A stretch of DNA of 30,983 bases from Caryophanales bacterium (GCA_016291995.1 JAEEZV010000032.1:1-30983); one strand, 5' to 3'. Numbered from the stretch's first letter, positions 6,913 to 15,136 are shown. Numbers and translations are program-made. Notes: generated by a model from the letters alone, not told the origin.

Positions 6913-9692
6913 TACCACACCTCACTAAAATATTTGTTGTAATCGGATTCGCTAAGTCCAAGATCGTATCTAAGTCTACTTTTAGCATAGTTATATCTAC
7001 TTGTAACCATATTTTTAAAATTACTTAGATTGTTTTCCCAACGAGTCATACTATTTAGGTTAGCATAACCACTACCCCATCTTGCAATATGATATGGCAT
7101 TTCATTTTTTACTTCAGCTGCTAGTTCATCAACCAAGGCATTCATATTCTCAGGATTAAAGGTATTTTTTAAGTGATAAGCTAGTGATTTTAGATATAGA
7201 TCTTTATATTCTTCATTTTGATATAGTCTTCTACTTATCGCAATTGGAGTATATAGATAAGTTACAGCAGGAATATTACCTTCTCTTATTGGATAACCCA
7301 TGCTGACACTGCTACTCCACATAGACCAATCGAGATCATATAACATGAATCTCCACTTACCATCTGGATATGTTTTATAGAATCTAATATTACCTAAATC
7401 AGTGTTGCCATAATAAGATTCAGCAATCATATAATTAGCTAATTCTTCGACATCTATTTGACTTTTAATATAGTTATATACTTCACTGTCTCTAGTATTA
7501 TGACTCATTACATAATTATAAATACTATTGTAATTACTTGTACTACCATTTTTAGCAGTCGTATATTTTATCAAATCAATATCATCTTTCTTGATACCAT
7601 ATTTACTTTCAACATAGTCACCATTAAATTTTTGTCTTAAATTTAACATACCAAAGTATTCACCATTAATGTATACGACAACTGGTCTATAATCCTGAAT
7701 ATCAATATTCATTTTACTCTTTTTAAGAGCTTGGGTTAGAACAGCATCCATGATACGCATACCTTTAGGATCTTCACCAGCATTTCTTAAAAGAATAGAT
7801 GAATATGTAACAGTTTCATTATCTTTAAAGAATGGATATGTCACATCTTGTAGACCATATTCTTTTCTTAAAAAGATTGACATACTCTTTTGAGCTTGTA
7901 ATCTAGAATCAGCTCCAGATAGTTTGGTATCTCCAATAAAGCCTACGCCAAATGTTCCATCGTTTTCATAAAATTCAAAACTTATTTTTCTCGTACTATT
8001 TTGATAATAATTATCAATTATGCCAGAGTAACCAAATAAGTTATCTCTATTAGTTGATAAAGACACAACGGCAAGATCGTGGTGTCTACCTACGATAAAG
8101 GTTCTAGATACGGTATCTGACTCTAGATATTTATCGCGATAAGCAATAGCTTTAATAACTGTCGTTTGGTTTATTTCAATTGGTTCAGTATATTTTTTAC
8201 TACCGGTATTAGGGAATGAACCATCTAAGGTATAATAAATTGTCGCATCTTTATCACTTTCTAATGATATTTTAGTACCTTTTTCAACATAACCACCATC
8301 TTTAGAAAAGATTGGTGTTTTAGTGTATCCCAAATAATATCCACTGGAATTATCACTACCAAAGGTCATATTCGTATAATATACTTTTTTGTCATCAGTA
8401 ATACCTACGCTAACGCCTTTAGTTAGTCTACCGACACTAAACTCGTCAATTAAAACATTATCTTTATATAAATATATTACTTCAGTACTGTTATTAATAT
8501 TAAATGTCTTATCACCAGCATCAAAGACATAATAACTACCACTAGATAATGTTTTATCTGGTAATTTTATCTTAACTCCTGATTTATCGCCAATACTATA
8601 ACTAGATAAATTGACTGTTTCATCACTTATATTTTTAAGTTCTACCGATTCACGTGAAATTGATGATACTTCATTAATAATTACATCTTTAGTACTTTTA
8701 CTATTTTCTTTATAATCATCTTTGTTATCTTCACCTAAACTTGGTTTATTATAATAATGCCACTTTCCTTCGTAATAGCCATATGATTCGTTAGGATTTA
8801 ATTTAGCTAACGATAGAGAGGCAATTTCTTTTTGTAAATTGTCATAGAATACTAAACTACTGTCTTCTTTATCTAAAACAAAGTTAGTATGAATTTCATC
8901 TTTATCATATTTATCCAAACCTGATGTATAAACAACTAAATAGCTTTTTGATTCCACTATTACATCAGGGAATGTATATTTATATGGATTATTAATACTA
9001 TCAGATAGGGTATAATCTTTTAAGCTAATCTTATCATCTGTCGGATTATATATTTCAATCATGGAATAATATCCATCTTTAGCTTTTTTAATATTATTAT
9101 CTAGGATATATTCAGTTATTTGAAGTTTACTATCACTAGGCATACCTTCTTTGATGGGATCTTTAGAATACTTACCATCATTTTCTTTACCTGGAGTACC
9201 TTCATAAAAATAGACATATTTTTTACCATTACTACCATATGATGTGTCATCTAAACTAGTCATATAATATAGTCTACTTATTGCTTTGGCTTTAGTATTA
9301 GATAAAGTTATTACTTCTCCTTTATTATTTAATTTAAAATTAGTATGAATTTCTTCTTCATCATATTTATCTAATCCAGAAGCATATACGAGTAAATAAT
9401 CTTTTGCTTTAATTGTTGTTTTAGGAAAAGACCATTTTCTTAAATTCATAGAGTCATCTGATAAGTAATAACCGTCTAAATTTATATCATAATCATTACC
9501 ATTATATAGTTCGATATAATCATAATATTTACCATCTGCACTTCTTATAGTATGTTTATTCTTAGGCATAACTTCATTTATATATAATGGTTCAGTATTT
9601 TTATATTTAACAATAATAGGAACATTGACTATCAAAAGAAATAGAAGGATAAATAAACTAAATATAGCTAATAATTCTAATGGTTTCTTCAT
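6912..9692 (-). CDS. CotH kinase family protein with lamin-tail and chitobiase-like domains
   Basis: This is a 926-residue exported protein. It has an N-terminal membrane anchor or signal (about 8-26), three lamin-tail-like domains (about 35-175, 190-330 and 335-455), a CHB_HEX_C-type beta domain (about 460-535; DATIYYTLDGSFPNTGSKKY) and a CotH kinase domain (about 540-890). Visible CotH elements are LRKEYGLQDVTYPFF, LLRNAGEDPKGMRIMD, VVVYINGEYFGMLNLRQKF, a long helix, then GNTDLGNIRFYK and WRFMLYDLDWSMW near residue 788, where the catalytic Asp is expected. CotH proteins phosphorylate secreted or spore-coat proteins outside the cytosol. As first gene of the operon it likely supplies the surface kinase; the substrate is not known. 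An extended -10 promoter lies 24 bases upstream of the start. Confidence 0.85.
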   Translation of the reverse strand: MKKPLELLAIFSLFILLFLLIVNVPIIVKYKNTEPLYINEVMPKNKHTIRSADGKYYDYIELYNGNDYDINLDGYYLSDDSMNLRKWSFPKTTIKAKDYLLVYASGLDKYDEEEIHTNFKLNNKGEVITLSNTKAKAISRLYYMTSLDDTSYGSNGKKYVYFYEGTPGKENDGKYSKDPIKEGMPSDSKLQITEYILDNNIKKAKDGYYSMIEIYNPTDDKISLKDYTLSDSINNPYKYTFPDVIVESKSYLVVYTSGLDKYDKDEIHTNFVLDKEDSSLVFYDNLQKEIASLSLAKLNPNESYGYYEGKWHYYNKPSLGEDNKDDYKENSKSTKDVIINEVSSISRESVELKNISDETVNLSSYSIGDKSGVKIKLPDKTLSSGSYYVFDAGDKTFNINNSTEVIYLYKDNVLIDEFSVGRLTKGVSVGITDDKKVYYTNMTFGSDNSSGYYLGYTKTPIFSKDGGYVEKGTKISLESDKDATIYYTLDGSFPNTGSKKYTEPIEINQTTVIKAIAYRDKYLESDTVSRTFIVGRHHDLAVVSLSTNRDNLFGYSGIIDNYYQNSTRKISFEFYENDGTFGVGFIGDTKLSGADSRLQAQKSMSIFLRKEYGLQDVTYPFFKDNETVTYSSILLRNAGEDPKGMRIMDAVLTQALKKSKMNIDIQDYRPVVVYINGEYFGMLNLRQKFNGDYVESKYGIKKDDIDLIKYTTAKNGSTSNYNSIYNYVMSHNTRDSEVYNYIKSQIDVEELANYMIAESYYGNTDLGNIRFYKTYPDGKWRFMLYDLDWSMWSSSVSMGYPIREGNIPAVTYLYTPIAISRRLYQNEEYKDLYLKSLAYHLKNTFNPENMNALVDELAAEVKNEMPYHIARWGSGYANLNSMTRWENNLSNFKNMVTSRYNYAKSRLRYDLGLSESDYNKYFSEVW

Positions 9693-9715
9693 ATCTTCAC
9701 TTCCTATCTTAATAA

Positions 9716-9724
9716 ATTATAACA
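9716..9724 (-). promoter_or_regulatory. Extended -10 promoter of the CotH operon
   Basis: TGTTATAAT on the minus strand (9724-9716), followed by a ribosome site AGGAAGTGAA before the start at 9692. No convincing -35 box is seen. The upstream terminator for the YlbF-family gene ends about 15 bases away. Confidence 0.55.
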
Positions 9725-9737
9725 TAAATTTAGATAT

Positions 9738-9763
9738 AAAAAAAGATATCAATTGATATCTTT
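9738..9763 (-). terminator. Terminator of the miaB-YlbF unit
   Basis: A perfect palindrome, AAAGATATC paired with GATATCTTT around AATT, followed by seven T on the minus strand. It overlaps the stop codon at 9762. Confidence 0.75.
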
Positions 9764-10091
9764 ATACTTTTTCTTTCAAGTAGTCTTCGATCATTTTAGA
9801 TGATGCTGCTAATTCAGCATTTAGTTCGTTCATTCTATTTAAATATTCAATATATATTGGTTTATTATTTAGAATATTTAGTTTATCTTTAATTATCTTA
9901 TCGATATCTTTATATTCTTTATTACCAGCATGCTCTAACTTGGTAGCTTTCTTTTCTAATTCTTTTATTTCATTAATAAGATTTAATACTTCAGAATCTT
10001 TTGATAAGATATTCTCTATTTCTTTATATCTCTTATATACATTAGAATTTTCAATAGAATTAAATAATTCATTAATACTTTTATCGATCAT
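9762..10091 (-). CDS. YlbF/YmcA (RicA) family regulator
   Basis: This 109-residue all-helical protein begins MIDKSINELFNSIENSN, with a central acidic helix EIKELEKKATKLEHAG and a final AELAASSKMIEDYLKEKV. This matches the Com_YlbF family (YlbF, YmcA/RicA). In Bacillus subtilis, YmcA, YlbF and YaaT form an Fe-S-cluster complex that affects biofilm, competence, sporulation and RNase Y-dependent mRNA maturation, and ymcA lies next to the miaB homologue ymcB, as here. That makes YmcA/RicA the more likely member. The start at 10091 has GGAGA six bases upstream and overlaps the miaB end by 11 bases. An in-frame ATG at 10103 is an alternative. Confidence 0.75.
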   Translation of the reverse strand: MIDKSINELFNSIENSNVYKRYKEIENILSKDSEVLNLINEIKELEKKATKLEHAGNKEYKDIDKIIKDKLNILNNKPIYIEYLNRMNELNAELAASSKMIEDYLKEKV

Positions 10092-11490
10092 TGATTTCTC
10101 CATCAAGGCTCCATGTTTTAACATCAGTTATTTTAACAGGAACTATTTTACCAACATATGATTCATCACATTTTACATTGACTAGTTTCATATTTTCGGT
10201 ATAGCCCATAAATTTATTCTTTTTGTCACTTTCCCCTATCAATAATACGTTATATGTATTATTTAACATTTTTTGATTAGATTCTAGAGCATATTTATTA
10301 ATTAATTCATTTAGTCTAGCTAGTCTTCCTTTTTTTACAGATAGTGGCGTATCATCTTTCATACTAGCAGCAGGAGTACTTTCTCTTGGACTATAGATAA
10401 ATGTATATGCTAAATCGTATTTTACTTTATTTACAATATCTAAAGTCATCTCAAAATCTTCTTCTGTCTCACCAGGAAATCCAACGATAATATCAGTAGT
10501 GATACTTACATTAGGAATATGATCTCTAATCTTTTTAACTAGTTCTAGATACTCTTTGATAGTGTATTTTCTTCCCATTAGTTTTAATATTCTATCTGAT
10601 CCAGACTGAATTGGTAAATGGATATATGGCATAATATTATCACATTTACTAATTACTTCGATCATCTTATCCGTAAAGTCCCAAGGGTGTGATGTAACAA
10701 ATCTAATACGAGGAATGCCTGTTTGACTTACTTCGCCAAGTAATGTTGCAAAATCATAGCCATTATCAAAGTCCTTACCATAGGCATTGACATTTTGACC
10801 TAATAATGTTACTTCAGAATATCCATTATTATATAATTCTCTTACTTCATTTATGATATCTTCAGAAAGTCTACTTCTTTGTTTTCCTCTCGTATATGGA
10901 ACGATACAATAAGTACAGAATTTATCACAACCATATTGAATATTTACCCAAGCAGTATATAAAGAGTCTCTAGTTACCGGTAGGTTTTCAATAACATCAC
11001 CTTCCATACTATAAACTTCACAAATATTTTTTTCTTTGTTTAATTTAGCAATATATTCAGGTATTTTATGATAATTATGGGTTCCACATATAATATCTAT
11101 CCATTTATTTTTTACTATTTTATTTACTAATTTTTCTTCTTGTGCCATACATCCACAAAAGATAACCGTAATATCTTTGGTTTCTTTTAGATGTTTAATT
11201 CGACCTAACATACCTTCGGCTTTATTATGAGCGTTTTCTCTTATCGCACAAGTATTTACGATAATAACATTTGCTTCATCCATATCTTCAGTTCTAGTAT
11301 AACCAACATCTTCCATAATACCAGCAATATTTTCACTGTCATGGACATTCATTTGACAGCCATAGGTTAAGATTAGATATTTTTTATCTTTTCCTAATTC
11401 AGAATATTCATCGGAATTATAATCATCATATAAAATTTTTATTTCTTTTTTAGTACGGCGTTTAGCATCAGCCATATTTGGTAAGTTCAT
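10081..11490 (-). CDS. miaB: tRNA-2-methylthio-N6-dimethylallyladenosine synthase (MiaB)
   Basis: This 469-residue radical-SAM methylthiotransferase is of usual length. It has the N-terminal UPF0004 domain with its first cluster Cys in LTYGCQMNVHDSENIAG, further Cys in IIVNTCAIRENAHNKAEG and FCGCMAQEE, the radical SAM motif CDKFCTYC (about 188-195) followed by PYTRGKQRSR, and a C-terminal TRAM domain (about 405-465). It adds a methylthio group to i6A37 of tRNAs reading UNN codons, using two [4Fe-4S] clusters. It is co-transcribed and overlapping with a YlbF/YmcA gene. A -10-like TATAAT (11519-11514) lies 24 bases before the start with no good -35. Confidence 0.95.
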   Translation of the reverse strand: MNLPNMADAKRRTKKEIKILYDDYNSDEYSELGKDKKYLILTYGCQMNVHDSENIAGIMEDVGYTRTEDMDEANVIIVNTCAIRENAHNKAEGMLGRIKHLKETKDITVIFCGCMAQEEKLVNKIVKNKWIDIICGTHNYHKIPEYIAKLNKEKNICEVYSMEGDVIENLPVTRDSLYTAWVNIQYGCDKFCTYCIVPYTRGKQRSRLSEDIINEVRELYNNGYSEVTLLGQNVNAYGKDFDNGYDFATLLGEVSQTGIPRIRFVTSHPWDFTDKMIEVISKCDNIMPYIHLPIQSGSDRILKLMGRKYTIKEYLELVKKIRDHIPNVSITTDIIVGFPGETEEDFEMTLDIVNKVKYDLAYTFIYSPRESTPAASMKDDTPLSVKKGRLARLNELINKYALESNQKMLNNTYNVLLIGESDKKNKFMGYTENMKLVNVKCDESYVGKIVPVKITDVKTWSLDGEINDR

Positions 11491-11545
11491 AAATTCACTT
11501 CCTTTAACGAAAATATTATACTAGAAAAATACTTTTTTGTATATT

Positions 11546-11569
11546 AAAAAAGAAATAATTTTATATTTC
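11546..11569 (-). terminator. Terminator of the pduL-ABC membrane domain unit
   Basis: GAAATA pairs with TATTTC around a six-base AT loop, followed by six T on the minus strand. It overlaps the last codons of the ABC membrane-domain gene, so the gene ends cleanly there. Confidence 0.65.
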
Positions 11570-12463
11570 TTCTTTATTTCTAATTTTATTTAATCTATTT
11601 AGTGATACTTTAACGCTTTGATATTCAGCATTTATTGTACCTAGTACTTCAAAGTTAGTTATTATTTTAGCATAGTATGAATATATTAGTAGGACGGTAC
11701 CTATTTCCATATTACCAATACTTACTAAATAGATGGCATAAATAACGATACCATATCTACATAATTCAATAAATGCTAAGACAACACAAATAACTCCTTT
11801 AGCAAAGACATTGAATTTAGTGTTGCTCTCTAGATACTTAATTGTACTTTCGATGAAACTATTATCTTTTATTTTTTTATTTCTTTTAAGAATATCATAA
11901 ATATTATGGATATTAATTGTTTTATAATCTAAATCATCTTTTCTAGCTTTATTCTCTTTTTCAATCTTAGAACCAAAGTATAATATTACACCAATCATGA
12001 TGATAGAAACAAAAATAGTTACAAGGAATATATAAATATTAATTTTAAAAAAATAGATATATATGACTAAGAATTCAAGTATTTGAACGGCTCTTGTGAC
12101 ACCGTTACCAATAAATGTTCCAATAATATCGATATCATTATTAATAATATTGGTATATTCACCTAAAGTAACATCATCGACATTGGCTTCAGTAACAATA
12201 CTGGTATATTCCATATATAATTTATTATAGTATTTATACCAAGCTTTTTGATTAAAATATACCCATAAATAATATAATAAAGAAAGAGTTAAAGTAATAA
12301 CAATTAATTGAATTGCTTTGGTAAATTCTTCTTCGGCAGCATGATTAATACTACTAGACCAATAAACAGGAATTATTAATAGTAATCCCTGCATAATGAC
12401 CGATGTAAATATTTTTCTAAATAATTCTTTTTTAGTTCTTTTTAATAATGTAAGTAAATTCAT
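11561..12463 (-). CDS. ABC-exporter transmembrane domain without ATPase domain
   Basis: This 300-residue protein has about five to six membrane helices in the order of a type I ABC exporter membrane domain. It starts LLTLLKRTKKELFRKIFTS and ends with the long helix and YQSVKVSLNRLNKIRNKEEI, which in full-length exporters is the linker that leads into the nucleotide-binding domain. Here the frame stops at that point and a terminator follows immediately, with no ATPase remnant. It could be a stand-alone half-subunit served by an ATPase elsewhere, a membrane protein derived from an exporter, or a neatly truncated gene. It lies 12 bases after pduL and has an AAGGTGAT ribosome site, so it is probably co-transcribed. 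Confidence 0.7.
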   Translation of the reverse strand: MNLLTLLKRTKKELFRKIFTSVIMQGLLLIIPVYWSSSINHAAEEEFTKAIQLIVITLTLSLLYYLWVYFNQKAWYKYYNKLYMEYTSIVTEANVDDVTLGEYTNIINNDIDIIGTFIGNGVTRAVQILEFLVIYIYFFKINIYIFLVTIFVSIIMIGVILYFGSKIEKENKARKDDLDYKTINIHNIYDILKRNKKIKDNSFIESTIKYLESNTKFNVFAKGVICVVLAFIELCRYGIVIYAIYLVSIGNMEIGTVLLIYSYYAKIITNFEVLGTINAEYQSVKVSLNRLNKIRNKEEI

Positions 12464-12475
12464 GTTATCACCTTA

Positions 12476-13024
12476 TTATTCTATTTCTACGATATCACCA
12501 TTATTAATTTCATATAAAGCAGCATCTGATTTATCTAGATGAAGTTCTAATATAAAACTATCTTTCATTTTTAAATGAACATTATCGATTGTTTTTCCAT
12601 TAAATTTAACTTTGACAATATCACCATTATTATTGTTAGGAAAATCAGACTTAGTACAATGAATATGTCTTGTAGCCTCGATACAGCATTCTTTTTTGTA
12701 TATTTCACCGACAGGACCTACGATCCAAACATCTTCAGAGCCAGCTAAATCTCCAGAATCGCGCATTGGAGGATTAATCCCTAGTAATTTGGCATCATCA
12801 CGAGATACTTCAACTTGAGTATAGTCTCTGTATGGTCCTAATACTCTAACGTGAGGAAATTCATATTTATCTGTTTTTATGATAACAGTATCTTCGGTAG
12901 CATATTCACCAGGTTGTGTTAAATCGTTTCTTTTTTTAAATTGATATCCTTTACCAAATAGAATATCTTTATCTGATTTAGATAAATGTATATGTCTATT
13001 AGATATACCTACGGGTATCTTCAT
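12476..13024 (-). CDS. pduL: Phosphate propanoyltransferase/phosphotransacetylase (PduL)
   Basis: This 182-residue protein is the usual length for cytosolic PduL. Signature elements are MKIPVGISNRHIHLS, FPHVRVLGPYRDYTQVEVS, a central GPVGEIY, ATRHIHCTKSD (second His pair binding zinc) and ELHLDKSDAALYEI. The enzyme interconverts acyl-CoA and acyl phosphate; outside microcompartments it generally serves acetate formation with acetate kinase. There is no N-terminal encapsulation peptide and no shell gene nearby, which favours the acetate/ATP role. It is driven by a near-perfect promoter and followed after 12 bases by the ABC membrane-domain gene. Confidence 0.93.
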   Translation of the reverse strand: MKIPVGISNRHIHLSKSDKDILFGKGYQFKKRNDLTQPGEYATEDTVIIKTDKYEFPHVRVLGPYRDYTQVEVSRDDAKLLGINPPMRDSGDLAGSEDVWIVGPVGEIYKKECCIEATRHIHCTKSDFPNNNNGDIVKVKFNGKTIDNVHLKMKDSFILELHLDKSDAALYEINNGDIVEIE

Positions 13025-13049
13025 ATTATCACCTTCCTAGTACGATAAA

Positions 13050-13078
13050 ATTATAACAAAATAGTATTACCCTGTCAA
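13050..13078 (-). promoter_or_regulatory. Consensus sigma-A promoter of pduL
   Basis: TTGACA (13078-13073), a 17-base spacer and TATAAT (13055-13050), with a TG extension before the -10. This is the best promoter in the window and predicts strong expression. It is divergent from the LemA promoter about 20 bases away. Confidence 0.85.
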
Positions 13079-13097
13079 ACAATATAATAATTTTTAC

Positions 13098-13126
13098 TTG
13101 TTAAAATATTATTCTTTTGCTATAAT
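13098..13126 (+). promoter_or_regulatory. Promoter of the lemA-like gene
   Basis: TTGTTA (13098-13103), a 17-base spacer and TATAAT (13121-13126), with a TGC extension. The predicted start coincides with the AGGTGG ribosome site, so the leader is only about ten bases. Confidence 0.65.
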
Positions 13127-13142
13127 TATTCTAGGTGGTAAT

Positions 13143-13691
13143 ATGAATAGTTTTTTAATTGTTTTGTTTGTTATTGTGCTCTTGATAATATTGGGTCTTA
13201 TCTATTATGTATATCTATATAATAAGATTAATGAGACGATTATTAGAGTGGATGAAGCAGAAAATAGAATCGATAGTAATTTAAGAGATAAATATGATTT
13301 AATAGTTAAATGTCTTTCACTTTTAAAGAATAAAGATGATCTTGATAATAAAGTATTTAAAGAAATATATAAATTAAAAGCAAGAAAAATTAGTAATTTT
13401 GATTTAGATAGAATGTTGGTAACAGCTCATAATGAATTTAGCGTTATTTGTAATAAAGATGATAAACTTAAAGGTAATGATGAAATATATAAATCAAATA
13501 AACAAATAGAAATTATCGATGAAGAATTAGTTACTTTAAGAAACTATTACAACGCTAATATTATGACATATAATAAGATGATTAAGAAATTTCCGACGAT
13601 AGTTGTTGCTAAGATTAAAAAATATAAAGAAAGACCATACTACGATCTTAAAGATATGACTGATGATGACCACGAAGACTTTAAATTATAG
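13143..13691 (+). CDS. LemA family membrane protein
   Basis: This is a 182-residue protein with one N-terminal helix (about 4-25) and a long helical bundle. It shows the LemA signature RVDEAENRIDSNLRDKYDLI near residues 35-54 and the C-terminal family motif YNKMIKKFPTIVVAK with KERPYYDL. LemA proteins sit in the membrane with the bundle exposed; their biochemical role is unclear. The start at 13143 is chosen because AGGTGG lies 4 bases upstream; an in-frame ATG at 13098 lies inside the promoter. It is a single-gene unit ending in a terminator. Confidence 0.85.
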   Translation: MNSFLIVLFVIVLLIILGLIYYVYLYNKINETIIRVDEAENRIDSNLRDKYDLIVKCLSLLKNKDDLDNKVFKEIYKLKARKISNFDLDRMLVTAHNEFSVICNKDDKLKGNDEIYKSNKQIEIIDEELVTLRNYYNANIMTYNKMIKKFPTIVVAKIKKYKERPYYDLKDMTDDDHEDFKL

Positions 13692-13703
13692 TCTTCTTTT
13701 TTT
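13674..13703 (+). terminator. Terminator of the lemA-like gene
   Basis: GAAGACT pairs with AGTCTTC, followed by seven T. The hairpin includes the stop codon. Confidence 0.75.
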
Positions 13704-13716
13704 ATTCTATTTATAG

Positions 13717-13722
13717 TATAAT
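13717..13722 (+). promoter_or_regulatory. -10 box for the lipoprotein gene at 13739
   Basis: TATAAT at 13717-13722, 16 bases before the start codon, with the ribosome site AGGTGA between. No clear -35 box is seen. It sits just after the preceding terminator. Confidence 0.4.
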
Positions 13723-13738
13723 CGTTTTAGGTGATATT

Positions 13739-14386
13739 ATGAAAAAATTATTATTAATTTTATGTATCTTTTTATTAATTACTGGTTGTAAGAAAGAAGA
13801 AGAAATTGTTACTCCCACTGATGATATACCTGAACCTGTCGTAGAAGAATATACAGATGATAATCCAGTTCTTGTGGGATTATATAAGAATGGTAAATTA
13901 CTTAATGATATAAGTAGACCTCTTGCAAATCATCAGGATATAGATGTATTCGATGTATATTTTACAAATGATGACGATACGGGAGATACAAATACGAAAA
14001 GAAATTTTAAGAAATATTTAGCTAATTATGAAAATCCAGAACAATATAAGATTGGATTTTATATATCTTTTATGGTAGATGATAAACTATATGAAGCGAC
14101 ATATACAAATCCTGATCACATGTATAAACTTACACCATATTTGTATATATATCTATATGATGATGTTCATCAAGCAGATGGTTCTTGGTATAGTCATCTT
14201 GAAGCAAAAGATGTTAATGAGGATACAGTTTATTCATCAATTAAATTATATGCTGCTCAAGAAGGAGCTAAAATTAATTCACCAATAACTTTAACAGTAT
14301 TTACATATGATACAGATGATGATTTTGATGAAGATGGTAAATACCGTGGAAAAAGTATGTATACGATTAATATAACGGTAAAATAA
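13739..14386 (+). CDS. Lipoprotein of unknown function
   Basis: This is a 215-residue lipoprotein precursor. The signal peptide MKKLLLILCIFLLITGC ends in a lipobox with acylated Cys17. An acidic linker (EEEIVTPTDD) and a mature domain of about 170 residues follow. The mature part is predicted mostly beta: NPVLVGLYKNGKLLND, then IGFYISFMVDDKLYEA and YLYIYLYDDVHQADGSWYSH, ending in a strand-rich SMYTINITVK. I do not recognise the family. It likely sits on the outer face of the membrane. It has its own -10 and terminator. Confidence 0.75.
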   Translation: MKKLLLILCIFLLITGCKKEEEIVTPTDDIPEPVVEEYTDDNPVLVGLYKNGKLLNDISRPLANHQDIDVFDVYFTNDDDTGDTNTKRNFKKYLANYENPEQYKIGFYISFMVDDKLYEATYTNPDHMYKLTPYLYIYLYDDVHQADGSWYSHLEAKDVNEDTVYSSIKLYAAQEGAKINSPITLTVFTYDTDDDFDEDGKYRGKSMYTINITVK

Positions 14387-14407
14387 AAAAGGATTGCTCC
14401 TTTTTTT
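14385..14407. terminator. Bidirectional terminator between convergent genes
   Basis: AAAAAAGGA pairs with TCCTTTTTT around TTGC. It ends in T on both strands and lies between the lipoprotein gene (+) and the gene at 14406 (-). Confidence 0.75.
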
Positions 14408-15095
14408 ATTTTACTTTAGATTTACTGTTTTCAATTATTTCATCTCTAGTATAAAATTCATCTAAGCCATTTTCTTTTTTTAGTAATGCTCCCAAAATAA
14501 ATTCATTTTTAACAAAGTATCGTTGATGTGAATCCGTATCATATATCTTATTTTCTTTGCCAAGCCTAATATTACCATCACTTTCAACCAATTCTTTAGG
14601 AAATGCTAAAAGAATCGTTGTATCGTTATTCATAAGCGATTTGACTAGATTGATGTATCCGGCCTCACCATCAATTGCTGAAGTTGTGTGGGTTAAGTTT
14701 GGAGCACCAATCGAAACAGCAGAACCGCCGCCAGCATTACCATGTCCATAATTTATTAATCCACTTTCCATAATATTCGTTAAATCTTTTGATTCAGGAA
14801 TACCAGAATCTCTATTTAATCCTAGATTCGTTCTATGAATACATACAACTAAGTTAGGATTGTTAACCAAAGCTTCAAGTGATACACCAAAATTATATGG
14901 AATATTATAATCATTTTCATAACTTTTAATTCTATCATAAACATCTTTTAGGCTTTTATAATCGTTAGTTCGATTTAGCAAGTCATTTATTATCTTAGTG
15001 TGAAACAAGGAAAACTTACCTTCCTGATAAGCTTTTTGTTTTTCTAATTCAATCAGTTCTTTTAACTTACTCGTTTTACTTTTAAATATATCCAT
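14406..15095 (-). CDS. Uncharacterised protein, possible ADP-ribosyltransferase-like fold
   Basis: The protein is 229 residues. The first 65 residues are charged and helical. The rest contains VVCIHRTNLGLN, then LTNIMESGLINYGHGNAGGG, LTHTTSA, a helix (INLVKSLM), a strand TTILLAFPKEL and a late YFVKNEFILGALLKK. The order His-x-Thr strand, I..SGL helix, and a final strand carrying E-F-I-x-G resembles the His...Glu layout of diphtheria/KptA/PARP-like ADP-ribosyltransferases. This is my reading by eye, not a recognised family, and a metabolic or phage protein of different fold is possible. There is no signal peptide. It has its own extended -10 promoter and shares the bidirectional terminator at 14385. 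Confidence 0.5.
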   Translation of the reverse strand: MDIFKSKTSKLKELIELEKQKAYQEGKFSLFHTKIINDLLNRTNDYKSLKDVYDRIKSYENDYNIPYNFGVSLEALVNNPNLVVCIHRTNLGLNRDSGIPESKDLTNIMESGLINYGHGNAGGGSAVSIGAPNLTHTTSAIDGEAGYINLVKSLMNNDTTILLAFPKELVESDGNIRLGKENKIYDTDSHQRYFVKNEFILGALLKKENGLDEFYTRDEIIENSKSKVK

Positions 15096-15127
15096 ACCAT
15101 CACCCTATTAATAATGTTTCCATCTAA

Positions 15128-15136
15128 ATTATATCA
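15128..15136 (-). promoter_or_regulatory. Extended -10 promoter for the gene at 14406
   Basis: TGATATAAT on the minus strand (15136-15128), with a GGGTGATGGT ribosome site before the start at 15095. The -35 region is poor. Confidence 0.5.

Noticed and set aside
6913..6918. GTG start at 6918 for the lamin-tail protein
   Set aside because: The ATG at 6912 forms a TAATG junction and has better spacing from GAGGTG.
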